This document shows, piece after piece, positions 8,003-15,752 of a stretch of DNA of 64,000 nt (position 1 is its first letter; every line of letters begins with the position of its first letter). Both the position numbers and the translations under genes were made by a program. The stretch is taken from NCBI GenBank assembly GCA_035945115.1, contig DASZAN010000205.1, forward strand, positions 23,348-87,347. Reading direction: 5' to 3'. The stretch comes from DAHUYF01 sp035945115 (GTDB lineage: Bacteria > Pseudomonadota > Alphaproteobacteria > ATCC43930 > CGMCC-115725). The notes beneath the pieces were generated by a model. The model was not told the origin of the DNA. It worked only from the letters and a program-made list of their open reading frames with translations, and did not search any database.

Positions 8003-8614
8003 TCACCGCGTCGGCGGGGCGAGCGGCAGCTTTAGCGCGCCAGCCGCAATCGCCTTGAGCGTCGCGACGAAAAATTCCGGTTCCTGCGCCTGAACACGGG
8101 CGGCGAGCGTGGCAGGCGTGTCGCCCGGCTCGACCGACACCGCGCGCCGGGCCAGCACCGGGCCGTGATCGTATTCTTCGTCGACGACGTGGATGGTGAT
8201 GGCGCTTGTGCGCTCGCCGGCGGCGAGCACCGCCTCATGGACGCGCAGACCATAAAGCCCCTGTCCGCCATAGGTCGGCAGCGGTCCCGGATGGATGTTG
8301 AGAATGCGGCCGCGAAAGCGCGTAAGCGTCTTGGGCCCGAGCTTCCGCAGGTAGCCCGAGAGCACCACGAGATCGACGCCGGCATTGGCAAGCGCGTTGG
8401 CGACGGCGCGATCGATGTCGGCTTCGGGCCCGAGCTTGCTCTGGCTCAAATGGAGCGCTGGGACGCCCGCCGCGCGCGCATGCGAAAGCGCCGGCGCATC
8501 GGCATTGTTGGAAATGACCAGCCGCGCTTCGGCCGCCAATTCACCGCGGCGGATCGCCGCCACGATCGCCTTCATGCTGCTGCCGCCATGGGAGGCGAGA
8601 AAGCCGAGCTTCAT
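8003..8614 (-). CDS. purN: Phosphoribosylglycinamide formyltransferase
   Basis: This is a 203-residue GART that transfers a formyl group from 10-formyl-THF to GAR in purine synthesis. Catalytic motifs are SNNADAPAL (about residue 37), the loop ILNIHPGPLPTYGG containing the catalytic Asn and His, and the Asp in VDEEYDHGP. ATG 8614 begins MKLGFLASHGGSS. An ORF extending to 8785 is open only because a palindromic repeat upstream happens to lack stops. PurM, its usual operon partner, is not adjacent. The protein is of normal length, slightly short at the N-terminus relative to E. coli. Confidence 0.88.
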   Translation of the reverse strand: MKLGFLASHGGSSMKAIVAAIRRGELAAEARLVISNNADAPALSHARAAGVPALHLSQSKLGPEADIDRAVANALANAGVDLVVLSGYLRKLGPKTLTRFRGRILNIHPGPLPTYGGQGLYGLRVHEAVLAAGERTSAITIHVVDEEYDHGPVLARRAVSVEPGDTPATLAARVQAQEPEFFVATLKAIAAGALKLPLAPPTR

Positions 8615-8661
8615 CGCAACGCCCACCTTATGCGGCGTGTGGTCGACGAGACAATATAAAC

Positions 8662-8744
8662 TCGTCGTTCCTGCGAAAGCAGGGACCCAGGGCGAGCGAC
8701 GGAGTGCTGCAATCCTGGATTCCCGCTTTCGCGGGAATGATCGT
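8662..8744. repeat. Dispersed palindromic repeat, family B
   Basis: CGTTCCTGCGAAAGCAGGGA on the left and TCCCGCTTTCGCGGGAATGA on the right form two adjacent hairpins separated by GACCCAGGGCGAGCG-type spacer. The same unit recurs in part at 23182-23222 and 63276-63372. It lies between purN and the Rrf2 gene. Translated, it yields the FPRKRESR and VPAFAGTT strings often seen as spurious N-termini. Confidence 0.8.
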
Positions 8745-8781
8745 GAAAGGGAGCCAATTTCACTCGACGAAACGCTGGTGA

Positions 8782-9237
8782 TCAAATCGTGTAGTCGAAG
8801 CGCGCCGCATATTCGCCGGCGACGCCGGCTTTGTGGGCGCGGAGGCAGAGTTCCTCGATGGTGGTCTCGTCGAGGCGGCGCATCACCTCTTCTTGCAGCT
8901 CGAGCCAGAGCGGGCGCACCACTTTGCGGCCCAGCTCGGCGCCGCCTTCGCCTTCGGCCGGGTCGTCGCCGGTCTCGAGCGAGCGCACCACGCGGACGAT
9001 CTCGCCCACGGTAATGCGACGCCGCTCGCGCGCGAGCCGGTAGCCGCCGCGCGGCCCGCGCACGCCGGTGAGCACGCCCGCGCGCACGAGCTGTTGCAGC
9101 GCCGGCTCGAGGTAGCGGCGCGGAATCCCCTGCCGCTTGGTGATCTCGCTCGACTGCACCGGGAGCGCGCCGGCGTTGTAGGCGATGTCGAGCACTGCCT
9201 CGATGGCGAAGAGCAGCTTCTTGCTGAGCCGCAGCAT
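8782..9237 (-). CDS. Rrf2 family transcriptional regulator
   Basis: This is a 151-residue regulator with an N-terminal winged helix (MLRLSKKLLFAIEAVLDIA; RGIPRRYLEPALQQL-type recognition helix; VRGPRGGYRLAR wing) and a C-terminal dimerisation helix. IscR and NsrR hold an Fe-S cluster through three cysteines near residues 90-105; here that segment has none and the only cysteine is in EELCLRA, so it probably does not bind a cluster in that way. That resembles CymR, which senses cysteine status together with cysteine synthase; the nearby cysK makes this attractive but unproven. It lies 3 bp downstream of dut. Confidence 0.9.
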   Translation of the reverse strand: MLRLSKKLLFAIEAVLDIAYNAGALPVQSSEITKRQGIPRRYLEPALQQLVRAGVLTGVRGPRGGYRLARERRRITVGEIVRVVRSLETGDDPAEGEGGAELGRKVVRPLWLELQEEVMRRLDETTIEELCLRAHKAGVAGEYAARFDYTI

Positions 9238-9240
9238 CGC

Positions 9241-9690
9241 TCAGCGGCCGGTCGAGCCGAAGCCGCCGACACCGCGCATTGTCTCCGGCAGCTCGGCGAC
9301 GCGCCGAATCTCCGCTCGGGTCACCGGGGCGATGACGAGCTGGGCGATACGATCGCCGCGCCGGATCGTTACGGGCTCAGTGCCCAGATTGGCGAGGATC
9401 ACCTGCACTTCGCCGCGGTAATCGCAATCGATCGTGCCGGGGCTATTGAGCACGGTGATGCCATGCTTGAGCGCGAGGCCGGAGCGCGGCCGAACCTGAC
9501 CCTCGTACCCCTCGGGCAGGGCAAGCGCGACCCCTGTCGGCACCAGCGCGCGCGCACCCGGCTGAAGCTCGAGCGCGCGATCCACCGCCGCGGCGAGATC
9601 GATGCCTGCCGCACCGGCACTGGCGTAAGCGGGGAGCGGCAGTCCTTCGCCATGCGGCAGAACCTTGATCGCCGCGGTCAGCGCGATCAT
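9241..9690 (-). CDS. dut: Deoxyuridine 5'-triphosphate nucleotidohydrolase
   Basis: This is a 149-residue trimeric dUTPase that hydrolyses dUTP to dUMP and pyrophosphate. All five family motifs are present in order: AGIDLAAA (motif 1), RPRSGLALK (2), GTIDCDYRGEV (3), RGDRIAQLV (4) and the C-terminal glycine-rich RGVGGFGSTGR (5). The ATG at 9690 overlaps the coaBC stop (ATGA), showing translational coupling. Dut next to CoaBC is a common bacterial arrangement. Confidence 0.95.
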   Translation of the reverse strand: MIALTAAIKVLPHGEGLPLPAYASAGAAGIDLAAAVDRALELQPGARALVPTGVALALPEGYEGQVRPRSGLALKHGITVLNSPGTIDCDYRGEVQVILANLGTEPVTIRRGDRIAQLVIAPVTRAEIRRVAELPETMRGVGGFGSTGR

Positions 9691-10898
9691 TCCGCCGCTT
9701 TCGGGGCGAAGAGGGTGGCGACCCGCCAGGCGAGCCGTTCCGCCACCTCGCGCTTGCTGAGCGCCGGCCAGTCCTCGACGCCCGCGGCATCGACGAGATG
9801 GATGGTGTTGTGCTCGCCGCCGAAGGTGCCGGCGGCGGACGAGACGTCGTTGGCGAGGATCCAGTCGCAGCCTTTGCGCTGTCGCTTCGCGCGCGCATTC
9901 GCCACCACATTCTCGGTTTCGGCGGCAAAGCCGACGACAAGGCGTGGGCGGTTGTTGCCGGGCTTGCTGAGCGTGGCGAGGATATCGGGATTCTCGACGA
10001 GCTTGAGCGCAGGCGGCGCGCCGTTCTTCTTCTTGAGCTTTTGCGGCGCCGCTTCCGCGCGCCAATCGGCGACGGCAGCGGCGCAAACCGCGATGTCGAC
10101 CGGCAGCGCCTTCTCGCAGGCGGCGAGCATGTCGCGAGCGGAGGTGACGCGCACGACCGAGACACCCGCCGGATCGGGCTCGATCGTGGGGCCGGCGACC
10201 AGCACTGTCTCGGCGCCGAGCGCGGCTAGCGCCGCGGCAATGGCATGACCCTGCTTCCCCGACGAGTGGTTGGCGATGTAGCGCACGGGATCGATCGCTT
10301 CGTGCGTCGGCCCGCTGGTGACGAGCGCGCGACGGCCTTTGAGCGCGCCGCCGGCTCCGAGAATCCGCTCCGCCGCGGCGACGACCGCCAAGGGCTCCGC
10401 CATCCGGCCCATCCCGCTTTCGGCTTCGGCGAGCGGCCCCGCCTCAGGCCCGACGCGATGAACGCCGCGCTTCTTGAGCATCGCGACATTGGCTTGCGTC
10501 GCCGCATTCTCCCACATGCGGGTATTCATTGCCGGCGCCACCAGGATCGGCTTCGTCGTGGCGAGGAGGGCGGTCGAGGCGAGGTCGTCGGCAAGGCCCA
10601 CGGCCATCTTCGCCAGCAAATCGGCGGTGGCCGGCGCGACGATGACGAGATCAGCCTCTTGCGCAAGGCGGAGATGGCCCATCTCGCTCTCCTCGGTGAG
10701 CGAGAAGAGGTCGCTGTAGACGCGCTCGCCCGCGAGCGCCGCGGCCGAGAGGGGCGTGACGAAGCGCTGCGCCCCCGCGGTCATGACGACGCGAACCGTG
10801 GCACCGCGCTCGCGCAATCGGCGAATGAGATCGAGGCCTTTGTAGGCGGCGATGCCGCCCGCCATGATCAGCAGAACGCGCCGGCCCTGGAGCGGCAA
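9687..10898 (-). CDS. coaBC: Bifunctional phosphopantothenoylcysteine decarboxylase/synthetase
   Basis: This 403-residue flavoprotein carries out two steps of coenzyme A synthesis. The N-terminal CoaC domain shows GGIAAYKGLDLIRRL, the substrate loop APAMNTRMWE, and the FMN site VAPATADLLAKMA. The CoaB domain begins near residue 190 with VTSGPTHEAIDPVR and has NHSSGKQG. A TTG start at 10898 is preferred because GGAGG lies five bases upstream and the domain begins directly (MPLQGRRVLLIM); the ATG at 10970 adds 24 residues without support. The stop overlaps dut. Confidence 0.92.
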   Translation of the reverse strand: MPLQGRRVLLIMAGGIAAYKGLDLIRRLRERGATVRVVMTAGAQRFVTPLSAAALAGERVYSDLFSLTEESEMGHLRLAQEADLVIVAPATADLLAKMAVGLADDLASTALLATTKPILVAPAMNTRMWENAATQANVAMLKKRGVHRVGPEAGPLAEAESGMGRMAEPLAVVAAAERILGAGGALKGRRALVTSGPTHEAIDPVRYIANHSSGKQGHAIAAALAALGAETVLVAGPTIEPDPAGVSVVRVTSARDMLAACEKALPVDIAVCAAAVADWRAEAAPQKLKKKNGAPPALKLVENPDILATLSKPGNNRPRLVVGFAAETENVVANARAKRQRKGCDWILANDVSSAAGTFGGEHNTIHLVDAAGVEDWPALSKREVAERLAWRVATLFAPKAAE

Positions 10899-10989
10899 AG
10901 GATCCTCCGATCTGGCCGAAAAGCTTGCCGGCGCAACAGTATAGGGACCCGTATCCCCAGGCAAGCGCACCGCTCCTCGCCTTTAGCGG

Positions 10990-11080
10990 AAATGGAGATG
11001 TGGAGATGAGCGGAGATGGAGGGGAGAAGGTGGGAAATCTTCCCTTAATCCCCCCTTATCTCCCTAATCCCCTTAAAATT
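10990..11080. repeat. Purine-rich imperfect inverted repeat
   Basis: The left half is built of GGAGATG-like units ending GGTGGGAAAT, and the right half is the roughly complementary TTCCCTTAATCCCCCCTTA with further CTCCCT units. It separates dnaA (ends 11110) from coaBC (starts 10898) on the same strand and may terminate dnaA transcripts. Pairing is interrupted, so the call is tentative. Confidence 0.35.
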
Positions 11081-11109
11081 GTCCCGGCGGAGAAGCCGTG
11101 ACGGCATGC

Positions 11110-12552
11110 TCACGTCTCGAGCATGCGGCGGAGGAGTTCGATGTCCTCGGCGAGGGTGCGGTCGGTCGAGCGGAGCTCCTCGATCTTGCGCACGGCGTGC
11201 ATGACCGTGGTGTGGTCGCGGCCGCCGAATTTGCGGCCGATCTCCGGAAGCGAGCGCGGCGTCAGCTGCTTGCAGAGATACATCGCCACTTGCCGGGGCC
11301 GCGCCACGGCGCGGGCGCGCCGCGCCGAATGCATGTCGGCAAGACGAATGTTGTAGTGCTCGGCAACCCGCTTCTGGATTTCGTCGATGGTGACGCGCCG
11401 GTCATGCGCGCGGAGCAGGTCGTGCAGAACCTCCTGGGCGCTTTCGAGCGTGATCGCACGGCCCACCAACTGCGCATGGGCGGCGATGCGGTTCAAGGCG
11501 CCTTCGAGCTCACGCACATTGGAGGTGATCTTGTGCGCCAGAAACTCCAGCACTTTCATCGGGATCTGCGCCCGATGCTGCTCGGCCTTCGCCTGGAGAA
11601 TGCCAAGGCGGAGCTCGTAGGTCGTGGGGTGGAGATCCGCCACCAGACCCCAGCCGAGGCGCGAGCGCATGCGCTCTTCCATGCCCTCGAGATCGGAGGG
11701 TGACTTGTCGGCGGAGATGACGATTTGCCGGTTCTGGTCGACGAGCGCGTTGAAGGTGTGGAAGAACTCCTCCTGCGTCGAATCCTTGCCACTGATGAAT
11801 TGCACGTCGTCGATCATCAGCACGTCGACCGAGCGGAACTGCTCCTTGAAGGCCATGGTGTCCTTGAAGCGGAGCGCGCGGATGAACTGGTACATGAACT
11901 TCTCGGCCGAGAGATAGATCATCTTCCGCGAGGGATCATGCGTGCGGATGTGCCATGCGATCGCATGCATGAGATGGGTCTTGCCGAGCCCGACGCCGCC
12001 ATAAAGGAAGAGCGGATTGAACGGAACCGAGCGATTGGCGCCGACCGAGGATTCCGCGACGCGACGCGCCGCCGCATGGGCGAGCTCGTTGGGCTTGCCG
12101 ACGACGAAGTTCTCGAAGGTGAAGCGGGGATCGAGCGGGGCGCCGACCTCCTTGTCCTCGGCCGCCTCGGCACCCACAGGCTCGCGCGCAAGGCCATCGC
12201 GAAGGCTCGCCTCGCGCGCATCCTTCTCGCGCAGGACGGCGGCAGCGCGCGGCGCGGCGTCGGCTGACGGCGCGCCACCCGCGACGAAGATATCGATGGC
12301 GGTGATCGCGCCATTCTCGGCATTCCAGAGCGCCTTGATGCGGTCGGCGTAATGAGCCGCCACCCAATCGCGCAGGAAGCGCGTCGGCACGCTGATGCGG
12401 ACGCGGCCCTCATGGGCGTCGGCGAGCGTCATCGATTTGAGCCAGCTGCGGAACGCGGCCTCGCCGAACTCGTCGCGCAGGCGACCGCGCACGCGCGCCC
12501 ATTGTGCCTGGATATCGCCGGCGGCCGCCGGCGTCAGGGGTCTTTGCGCCAT
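11110..12552 (-). CDS. dnaA: Chromosomal replication initiator DnaA
   Basis: This is a 480-residue initiator. Domain I begins with IQAQWARVRGRLRDEFGE and SWLKSMTL; a variable linker follows; domain III is the AAA+ ATPase with Walker A GGVGLGKTH, Walker B LMIDDVQF and sensor motifs; domain IV has the DNA-binding signature GGRDHTTVMHAVRKI. ATG 12552 (MAQRPLTP) is preferred over 12585, which has no ribosome site. The neighbouring dnaN-recF-gyrB cluster lies 6 kb away on the other strand, not immediately downstream. A 515-bp upstream region holds its promoter. Confidence 0.97.
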   Translation of the reverse strand: MAQRPLTPAAAGDIQAQWARVRGRLRDEFGEAAFRSWLKSMTLADAHEGRVRISVPTRFLRDWVAAHYADRIKALWNAENGAITAIDIFVAGGAPSADAAPRAAAVLREKDAREASLRDGLAREPVGAEAAEDKEVGAPLDPRFTFENFVVGKPNELAHAAARRVAESSVGANRSVPFNPLFLYGGVGLGKTHLMHAIAWHIRTHDPSRKMIYLSAEKFMYQFIRALRFKDTMAFKEQFRSVDVLMIDDVQFISGKDSTQEEFFHTFNALVDQNRQIVISADKSPSDLEGMEERMRSRLGWGLVADLHPTTYELRLGILQAKAEQHRAQIPMKVLEFLAHKITSNVRELEGALNRIAAHAQLVGRAITLESAQEVLHDLLRAHDRRVTIDEIQKRVAEHYNIRLADMHSARRARAVARPRQVAMYLCKQLTPRSLPEIGRKFGGRDHTTVMHAVRKIEELRSTDRTLAEDIELLRRMLET

Positions 12553-13067
12553 GCGGTCAATTCCCGGCAACGGCGAAACGGCCATCGTCGCGCAACTTCG
12601 GCGACAGCGCTCTTGCGGCCTCTAGAGCCGCCGCGACAGCAGCGTCACCGAACGACTTCGAACGATCTTTCCTCGCCTCTCCCGACGATGCATCGCTCGC
12701 CGAGCCTGTTCTTGTTTCCACGAGAACGCCCCCCAGAAACGTCGCACCGCCAACACAGATTCCCTCGCCGCGGCAGAGGAGCATTCTCCTCCACCCACTC
12801 CCCCGGGCGATCGGTCAGCGCAAGTTACAAGAACGTGCTAACCTTCTACTTACTCGCCGAACCCTAAGCGCTTGTCAGTTATGGTCGGCAACGCAGCGCG
12901 AAAACTTTTCTCGTCACTTCTGCCACTGCCTTCCGAGCACAACTCTAACGAAGCGCGCGGTGCGATGGCAACATGACCGAAAGGTGAACGTGCCACATTT
13001 TTTTCATCCTGTGGCATGGCCACATCACGATCGCGATGCGCGCGCGGCGCCGTTCCGATTTCGCCGA
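12553..13067. other. 515-bp non-coding region upstream of dnaA
   Basis: No credible ORF is present. Base composition falls noticeably between about 12815 and 13015, with runs such as AAAACTTTTCTCGTCACTTC. A dyad GTGCCACA...TGTGGCAT flanks a T-run at 12988-13018. No perfect or one-mismatch TTATCCACA box was seen on either strand by eye. It must contain the dnaA promoter and could contain origin elements, but the sequence does not show a classical oriC. Confidence 0.5.
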
Positions 13068-13100
13068 CAAAAAATGCCGCGCGGTGCGCGCGGCATTTTG
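13068..13100 (-). terminator. Rho-independent terminator of rpsT
   Basis: A perfect 13-bp stem, AAAATGCCGCGCG paired with CGCGCGGCATTTT around a 3-nt loop, is followed on the minus strand by six T residues. It begins 20 bp after the rpsT stop codon, so rpsT and dnaA are separate transcription units. Confidence 0.9.
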
Positions 13101-13119
13101 GCAAGACCGAGAGTGCGAA

Positions 13120-13380
13120 TCAGAGCGCGTTGATGCGGGCCGAGAGACGCGAGAGCTTGCGCGCCACCGTGTTCTTGTGCAGCACGCCTTTCTGCGCGCC
13201 GCGTTGCAGTTCCGGTTGCGCGACGCGAAAGGCGGCGCGCGCCGCGTCCTTGTCGCGCGCGGCAATCGCCGTCTCCACCGTCTTGACGAAGGTGCGGATA
13301 CGGCTCAAGCGCGCACGATTGGCGGCCGTGCGGCGCGCCGTCTGGCGGATGCGCTTTTCTGCCGAAACATGAGTGGCCAT
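13120..13380 (-). CDS. rpsT: 30S ribosomal protein S20
   Basis: This is an 86-residue, strongly basic ribosomal protein that binds 16S rRNA in the body of the small subunit. The N-terminus MATHVSAEKRIRQTARR and the segment KGVLHKNTVARKLSRLSARI are typical of S20. It lies upstream of dnaA on the same strand, an order conserved in alphaproteobacteria, but a strong terminator separates the two. S20 in other bacteria is autoregulated at translation; no such element can be recognised here. Confidence 0.97.
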   Translation of the reverse strand: MATHVSAEKRIRQTARRTAANRARLSRIRTFVKTVETAIAARDKDAARAAFRVAQPELQRGAQKGVLHKNTVARKLSRLSARINAL

Positions 13381-13479
13381 GAGCTGACCTGTCGCCGTTC
13401 CTTGACTGCGGGAAAGGCGGGCTTATACCGGCACTGACCTGCTTCAGTCAAGGCGCTCGCGGAAACTGCGAAACTATCG

Positions 13480-13576
13480 TGCGTCCTTCGACAGGCCCAG
13501 GATGAGGTCCTTTCTTCGTGGCATCTGGTAAATGCCCGACCCGATCCTCGTCATCCCGAGCCTGTCGAAGGACGCA
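13480..13576. repeat. Dispersed palindromic repeat, family C (copy 1)
   Basis: TGCGTCCTTCGACAGGC at the left end is the inverse of GCCTGTCGAAGGACGCA at the right end, with a shared centre containing TTCTTCGTGGC and AATGCCCGACC. The copy at 28688-28783 matches along its whole length. It lies between rpsT and the enoyl-CoA hydratase gene. Confidence 0.85.
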
Positions 13577-13596
13577 GGGCGGCTTTGCAGCCGTCC

Positions 13597-14373
13597 TCAC
13601 CGATTCCGGAAATTGGGCTTTCGCTTCTCGATGAAAGCGGCCATGCCTTCCTTTTGATCCTCGGTGGCGAAGAGCGAATGGAAGACGCGGCGCTCGAAGC
13701 GCACGCCTTCGGCCAAACTCGTTTCATAAGCGCGATTGACCGCCTCTTTGGCGATCATGACCGAGGGGCGAGACATCGAAGCGATGCGCGCGGCGACCGC
13801 GAGCGCCTCGTCAAGGAGCTTCTCCGCCGGCACGACGCGGCTCACCAACCCGCTCCGCTCCGCCTCGGCGGCGTCCATCATCCGGCCGGTCAGCACCATG
13901 TCCATCGCCTTCGCCTTGCCGACGAAGCGGGTCAAGCGCTGCGTCCCGCCCGCGCCGGGAATAACCCCGAGCGTGATCTCGGGTTGACCGAATTTGGCGG
14001 TCTCGGCGGCGATCACGGTGTCGCACATCATGGCAAGCTCACAGCCGCCGCCGAGCGCGAAGCCCGCGACCGCCGCGACGATGGGCTTGCGGCAGGTGGT
14101 GACGCGCTCCCATCCATTGGTGATGAAATCCGACATATAGACGTCCATGTAGGAGCGACCCGCCATCTCCTTGATGTCGGCGCCCGCCGCAAAGGCCTTT
14201 TCGCTGCCGGTGATCACCACGGCGCCGATTGCGTCGTCCCTTTCGAAAGCGTCGAGCGCGTGCCCCATCTCGCGCACCAGCGCATCGCAGAGCGCATTGA
14301 GCGCCTTCGGGCGATCGAGGCGGATGACCCCGACCGCGCCCTGGGTTTCCACCACGATGTTATCGTAAGCCAT
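13597..14373 (-). CDS. Enoyl-CoA hydratase
   Basis: This is a 258-residue crotonase. The oxyanion-hole motif AAGADIKEM (about residue 62) and GFALGGGCELAMMCD (about residue 105) are intact; the two catalytic glutamates of true hydratases correspond to the Glu in GGCELAM and the Glu in FGQPEITLG. The sequence is close to mitochondrial ECHS1/PaaF-type short-chain enoyl-CoA hydratases used in beta-oxidation. Placement between rpsT and mutM is typical of alphaproteobacterial chromosomes and does not imply a pathway link. Full length, with start at the family position. Confidence 0.93.
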   Translation of the reverse strand: MAYDNIVVETQGAVGVIRLDRPKALNALCDALVREMGHALDAFERDDAIGAVVITGSEKAFAAGADIKEMAGRSYMDVYMSDFITNGWERVTTCRKPIVAAVAGFALGGGCELAMMCDTVIAAETAKFGQPEITLGVIPGAGGTQRLTRFVGKAKAMDMVLTGRMMDAAEAERSGLVSRVVPAEKLLDEALAVAARIASMSRPSVMIAKEAVNRAYETSLAEGVRFERRVFHSLFATEDQKEGMAAFIEKRKPNFRNR

Positions 14374-14393
14374 GCTGTTCTCCCGGATTTCGC

Positions 14394-14873
14394 TTACTGC
14401 GGCGACAAGGTGAATCCTACGGTGAGGAGGCCGCGCTCCTCGCGATAATCGAGGCGCAGCACCTCTCCTTCACGCCGCCAGGCATCGGCGCCCGCGGCAC
14501 TCCAACCGAGCCGCGGCAGGCTCGCCTCATAGAAGGCGCGGACCGCGGCGCGCGTCACCTTGCCGGCGGCCTGCGCCTCGACGATGCGCCCCTCGGGCTT
14601 GTCGAAGACAACCGAGGACCCGGCAACGGGCGCCAGACCCGCCATCAACGGCACGTCCTCAGTGCCGGGAACGAAGGCATCGGCGAAGGCGGGGAGCGGC
14701 GTCAGGATGCAAAGAATGAGAAGGGCCAAGCGGCGCGCGGCGACACGCGTTCGAGACCACCCACCATCGTCATGCGCGGGCTTGACCCGCGCATCCACGC
14801 CTTTTTTCGTCGCGCGGCAAGACGTGGATGGCCGGGACAAGCCCGGCCATGACGATGAAGAAAACCACCTCAT
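14394..14873 (-). CDS. Secreted hypothetical protein with a repeat element inserted in its signal peptide
   Basis: The mature part (about 100 residues from ADAFVPGTEDVPLM to GLLTVGFTLSPQ) is a small periplasmic domain of unknown function; FDKPEGRIVEA and FYEASLPRLGW recur in relatives next to mutM, as I recall. The hydrophobic core LALLILCILTPLPAFA is a signal peptide. The natural start appears to be ATG 14873, 11 bp after mutM, giving MRWFS, then about 30 codons from a palindromic repeat, then GGWSRTRVAARR and the core. Alternatives are GTG 14798, inside the repeat, or TTG 14729, which leaves no basic n-region. The repeat therefore enlarges the n-region, and secretion might be impaired. The translation of the repeat matches that in the gene at 34969. 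Confidence 0.7.
   Translation of the reverse strand: MRWFSSSSWPGLSRPSTSCRATKKGVDARVKPAHDDGGWSRTRVAARRLALLILCILTPLPAFADAFVPGTEDVPLMAGLAPVAGSSVVFDKPEGRIVEAQAAGKVTRAAVRAFYEASLPRLGWSAAGADAWRREGEVLRLDYREERGLLTVGFTLSPQ
14767..14855 (-). repeat. Dispersed double-hairpin repeat, family A (copy 1, inside a gene)
   Basis: On the minus strand the unit contains two hairpins, ATGGCCGGG...CCCGGCCAT and ATGCGCGGG...CCCGCGCAT, joined by a spacer with ACGTCTTGCCGCGC. It is about 89 bp and matches 34990-35082 along its length. It is translated in frame as WPGLSRPSTSC...VDARVKPAH within the secreted protein gene. Confidence 0.85.
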
Positions 14874-14883
14874 CTCAACCACG

Positions 14884-15717
14884 CTACCGCTGCCGCTTGC
14901 CGCAGTAGAAGGTGGAGCGGCCGGCTTGCACGATGCGCTTGATGCCGCGCGTGCAATCGCAGTTGGGGCAGCGCTCGCCTTCCTTGCCGTAGACAGCCCA
15001 ATGATGTTGGAAATATCCGAGTTCGCCGGACGCTTGCACATAGTCGCGAAGACTCGAGCCGCCGGCGGCGATGGCACGCTCGAGCACGTCGCGGATGGCG
15101 CGCGCCAAGCGCTCGGCGCGCGGGCCGATCACCGTGCCAGCGACCCGGCGCGGCGAGAGTTCGGCAAAGAAGAGACTTTCCGACACGTAGATGTTGCCGA
15201 GGCCGGCGACGATGCGCTGGTCGAGGAGTGCCGCCTTGATCGGGCTCGCCTTGCCTTTGAGCTTCTGCGCCAGCAGCGGGCCGTTGAATTCGTTGCCGAG
15301 CGGCTCTGGGCCGAGGTCCGCGAAGAGCGGATGGGTGTCGAGCTCGCTCTCCCGCGCGTAATCGAGCATCCCGAAGCGACGCGCATCGTTGAAGCGAAGC
15401 TCGCTGCCGTCCTCGAGGGTGAAGACGACGTGATCATGCCGATCGGGCGCCAAGCCATTCCCTGGTCCGGAGAAGACCATGCGGCCGGACATGCCGAGAT
15501 GGGCGATGAGCACGCCGCCATCCTCGAGATGGATGAGCAGGTATTTGGCGCGCCGTCCGAGCCGCGCAACGCGGCGGCCCTCGACTCTTGCCGCCAGTCC
15601 CGCAGGCAGCGGCGTGCGCAAATCAGCGCGATTGAGCGCGAGCCGCGTGATGCGCCGGCCCTCCATGCGGAGCGCCAAGCCGCGCCTCACCGTCTCCACT
15701 TCCGGTAGCTCCGGCAT
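14884..15717 (-). CDS. mutM: Formamidopyrimidine-DNA glycosylase
   Basis: This is a 277-residue base-excision repair enzyme that removes 8-oxoguanine and nicks the backbone. The N-terminus MPELPEVETVRRGL gives the catalytic Pro (after Met removal) and Glu. The helix-two-turn-helix contains GLGNIYVSE. The C-terminal zinc finger has the first pair CPNC but the second pair reads CGKR, so the fourth zinc ligand, normally Cys in CxxCQ, is Arg. GRSTFYC is otherwise intact. ATG 15717 is required by the Pro-2 mechanism. It diverges from ubiE across 35 bp. Confidence 0.93.
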   Translation of the reverse strand: MPELPEVETVRRGLALRMEGRRITRLALNRADLRTPLPAGLAARVEGRRVARLGRRAKYLLIHLEDGGVLIAHLGMSGRMVFSGPGNGLAPDRHDHVVFTLEDGSELRFNDARRFGMLDYARESELDTHPLFADLGPEPLGNEFNGPLLAQKLKGKASPIKAALLDQRIVAGLGNIYVSESLFFAELSPRRVAGTVIGPRAERLARAIRDVLERAIAAGGSSLRDYVQASGELGYFQHHWAVYGKEGERCPNCDCTRGIKRIVQAGRSTFYCGKRQR

Positions 15718-15752
15718 GGCGCGTGATGTAGCGCTTCCGAACCGCAAGCGCT

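Noticed and set aside
8615..8785. N-terminal extension of PurN through repeat family B
   Set aside because: The repeat supplies the open frame by chance; MKLGFLAS at 8614 is the family start.
12586..13067. A classical oriC with DnaA boxes
   Set aside because: No TTATCCACA or close variant could be found by eye in either orientation; only the dnaA promoter is likely.
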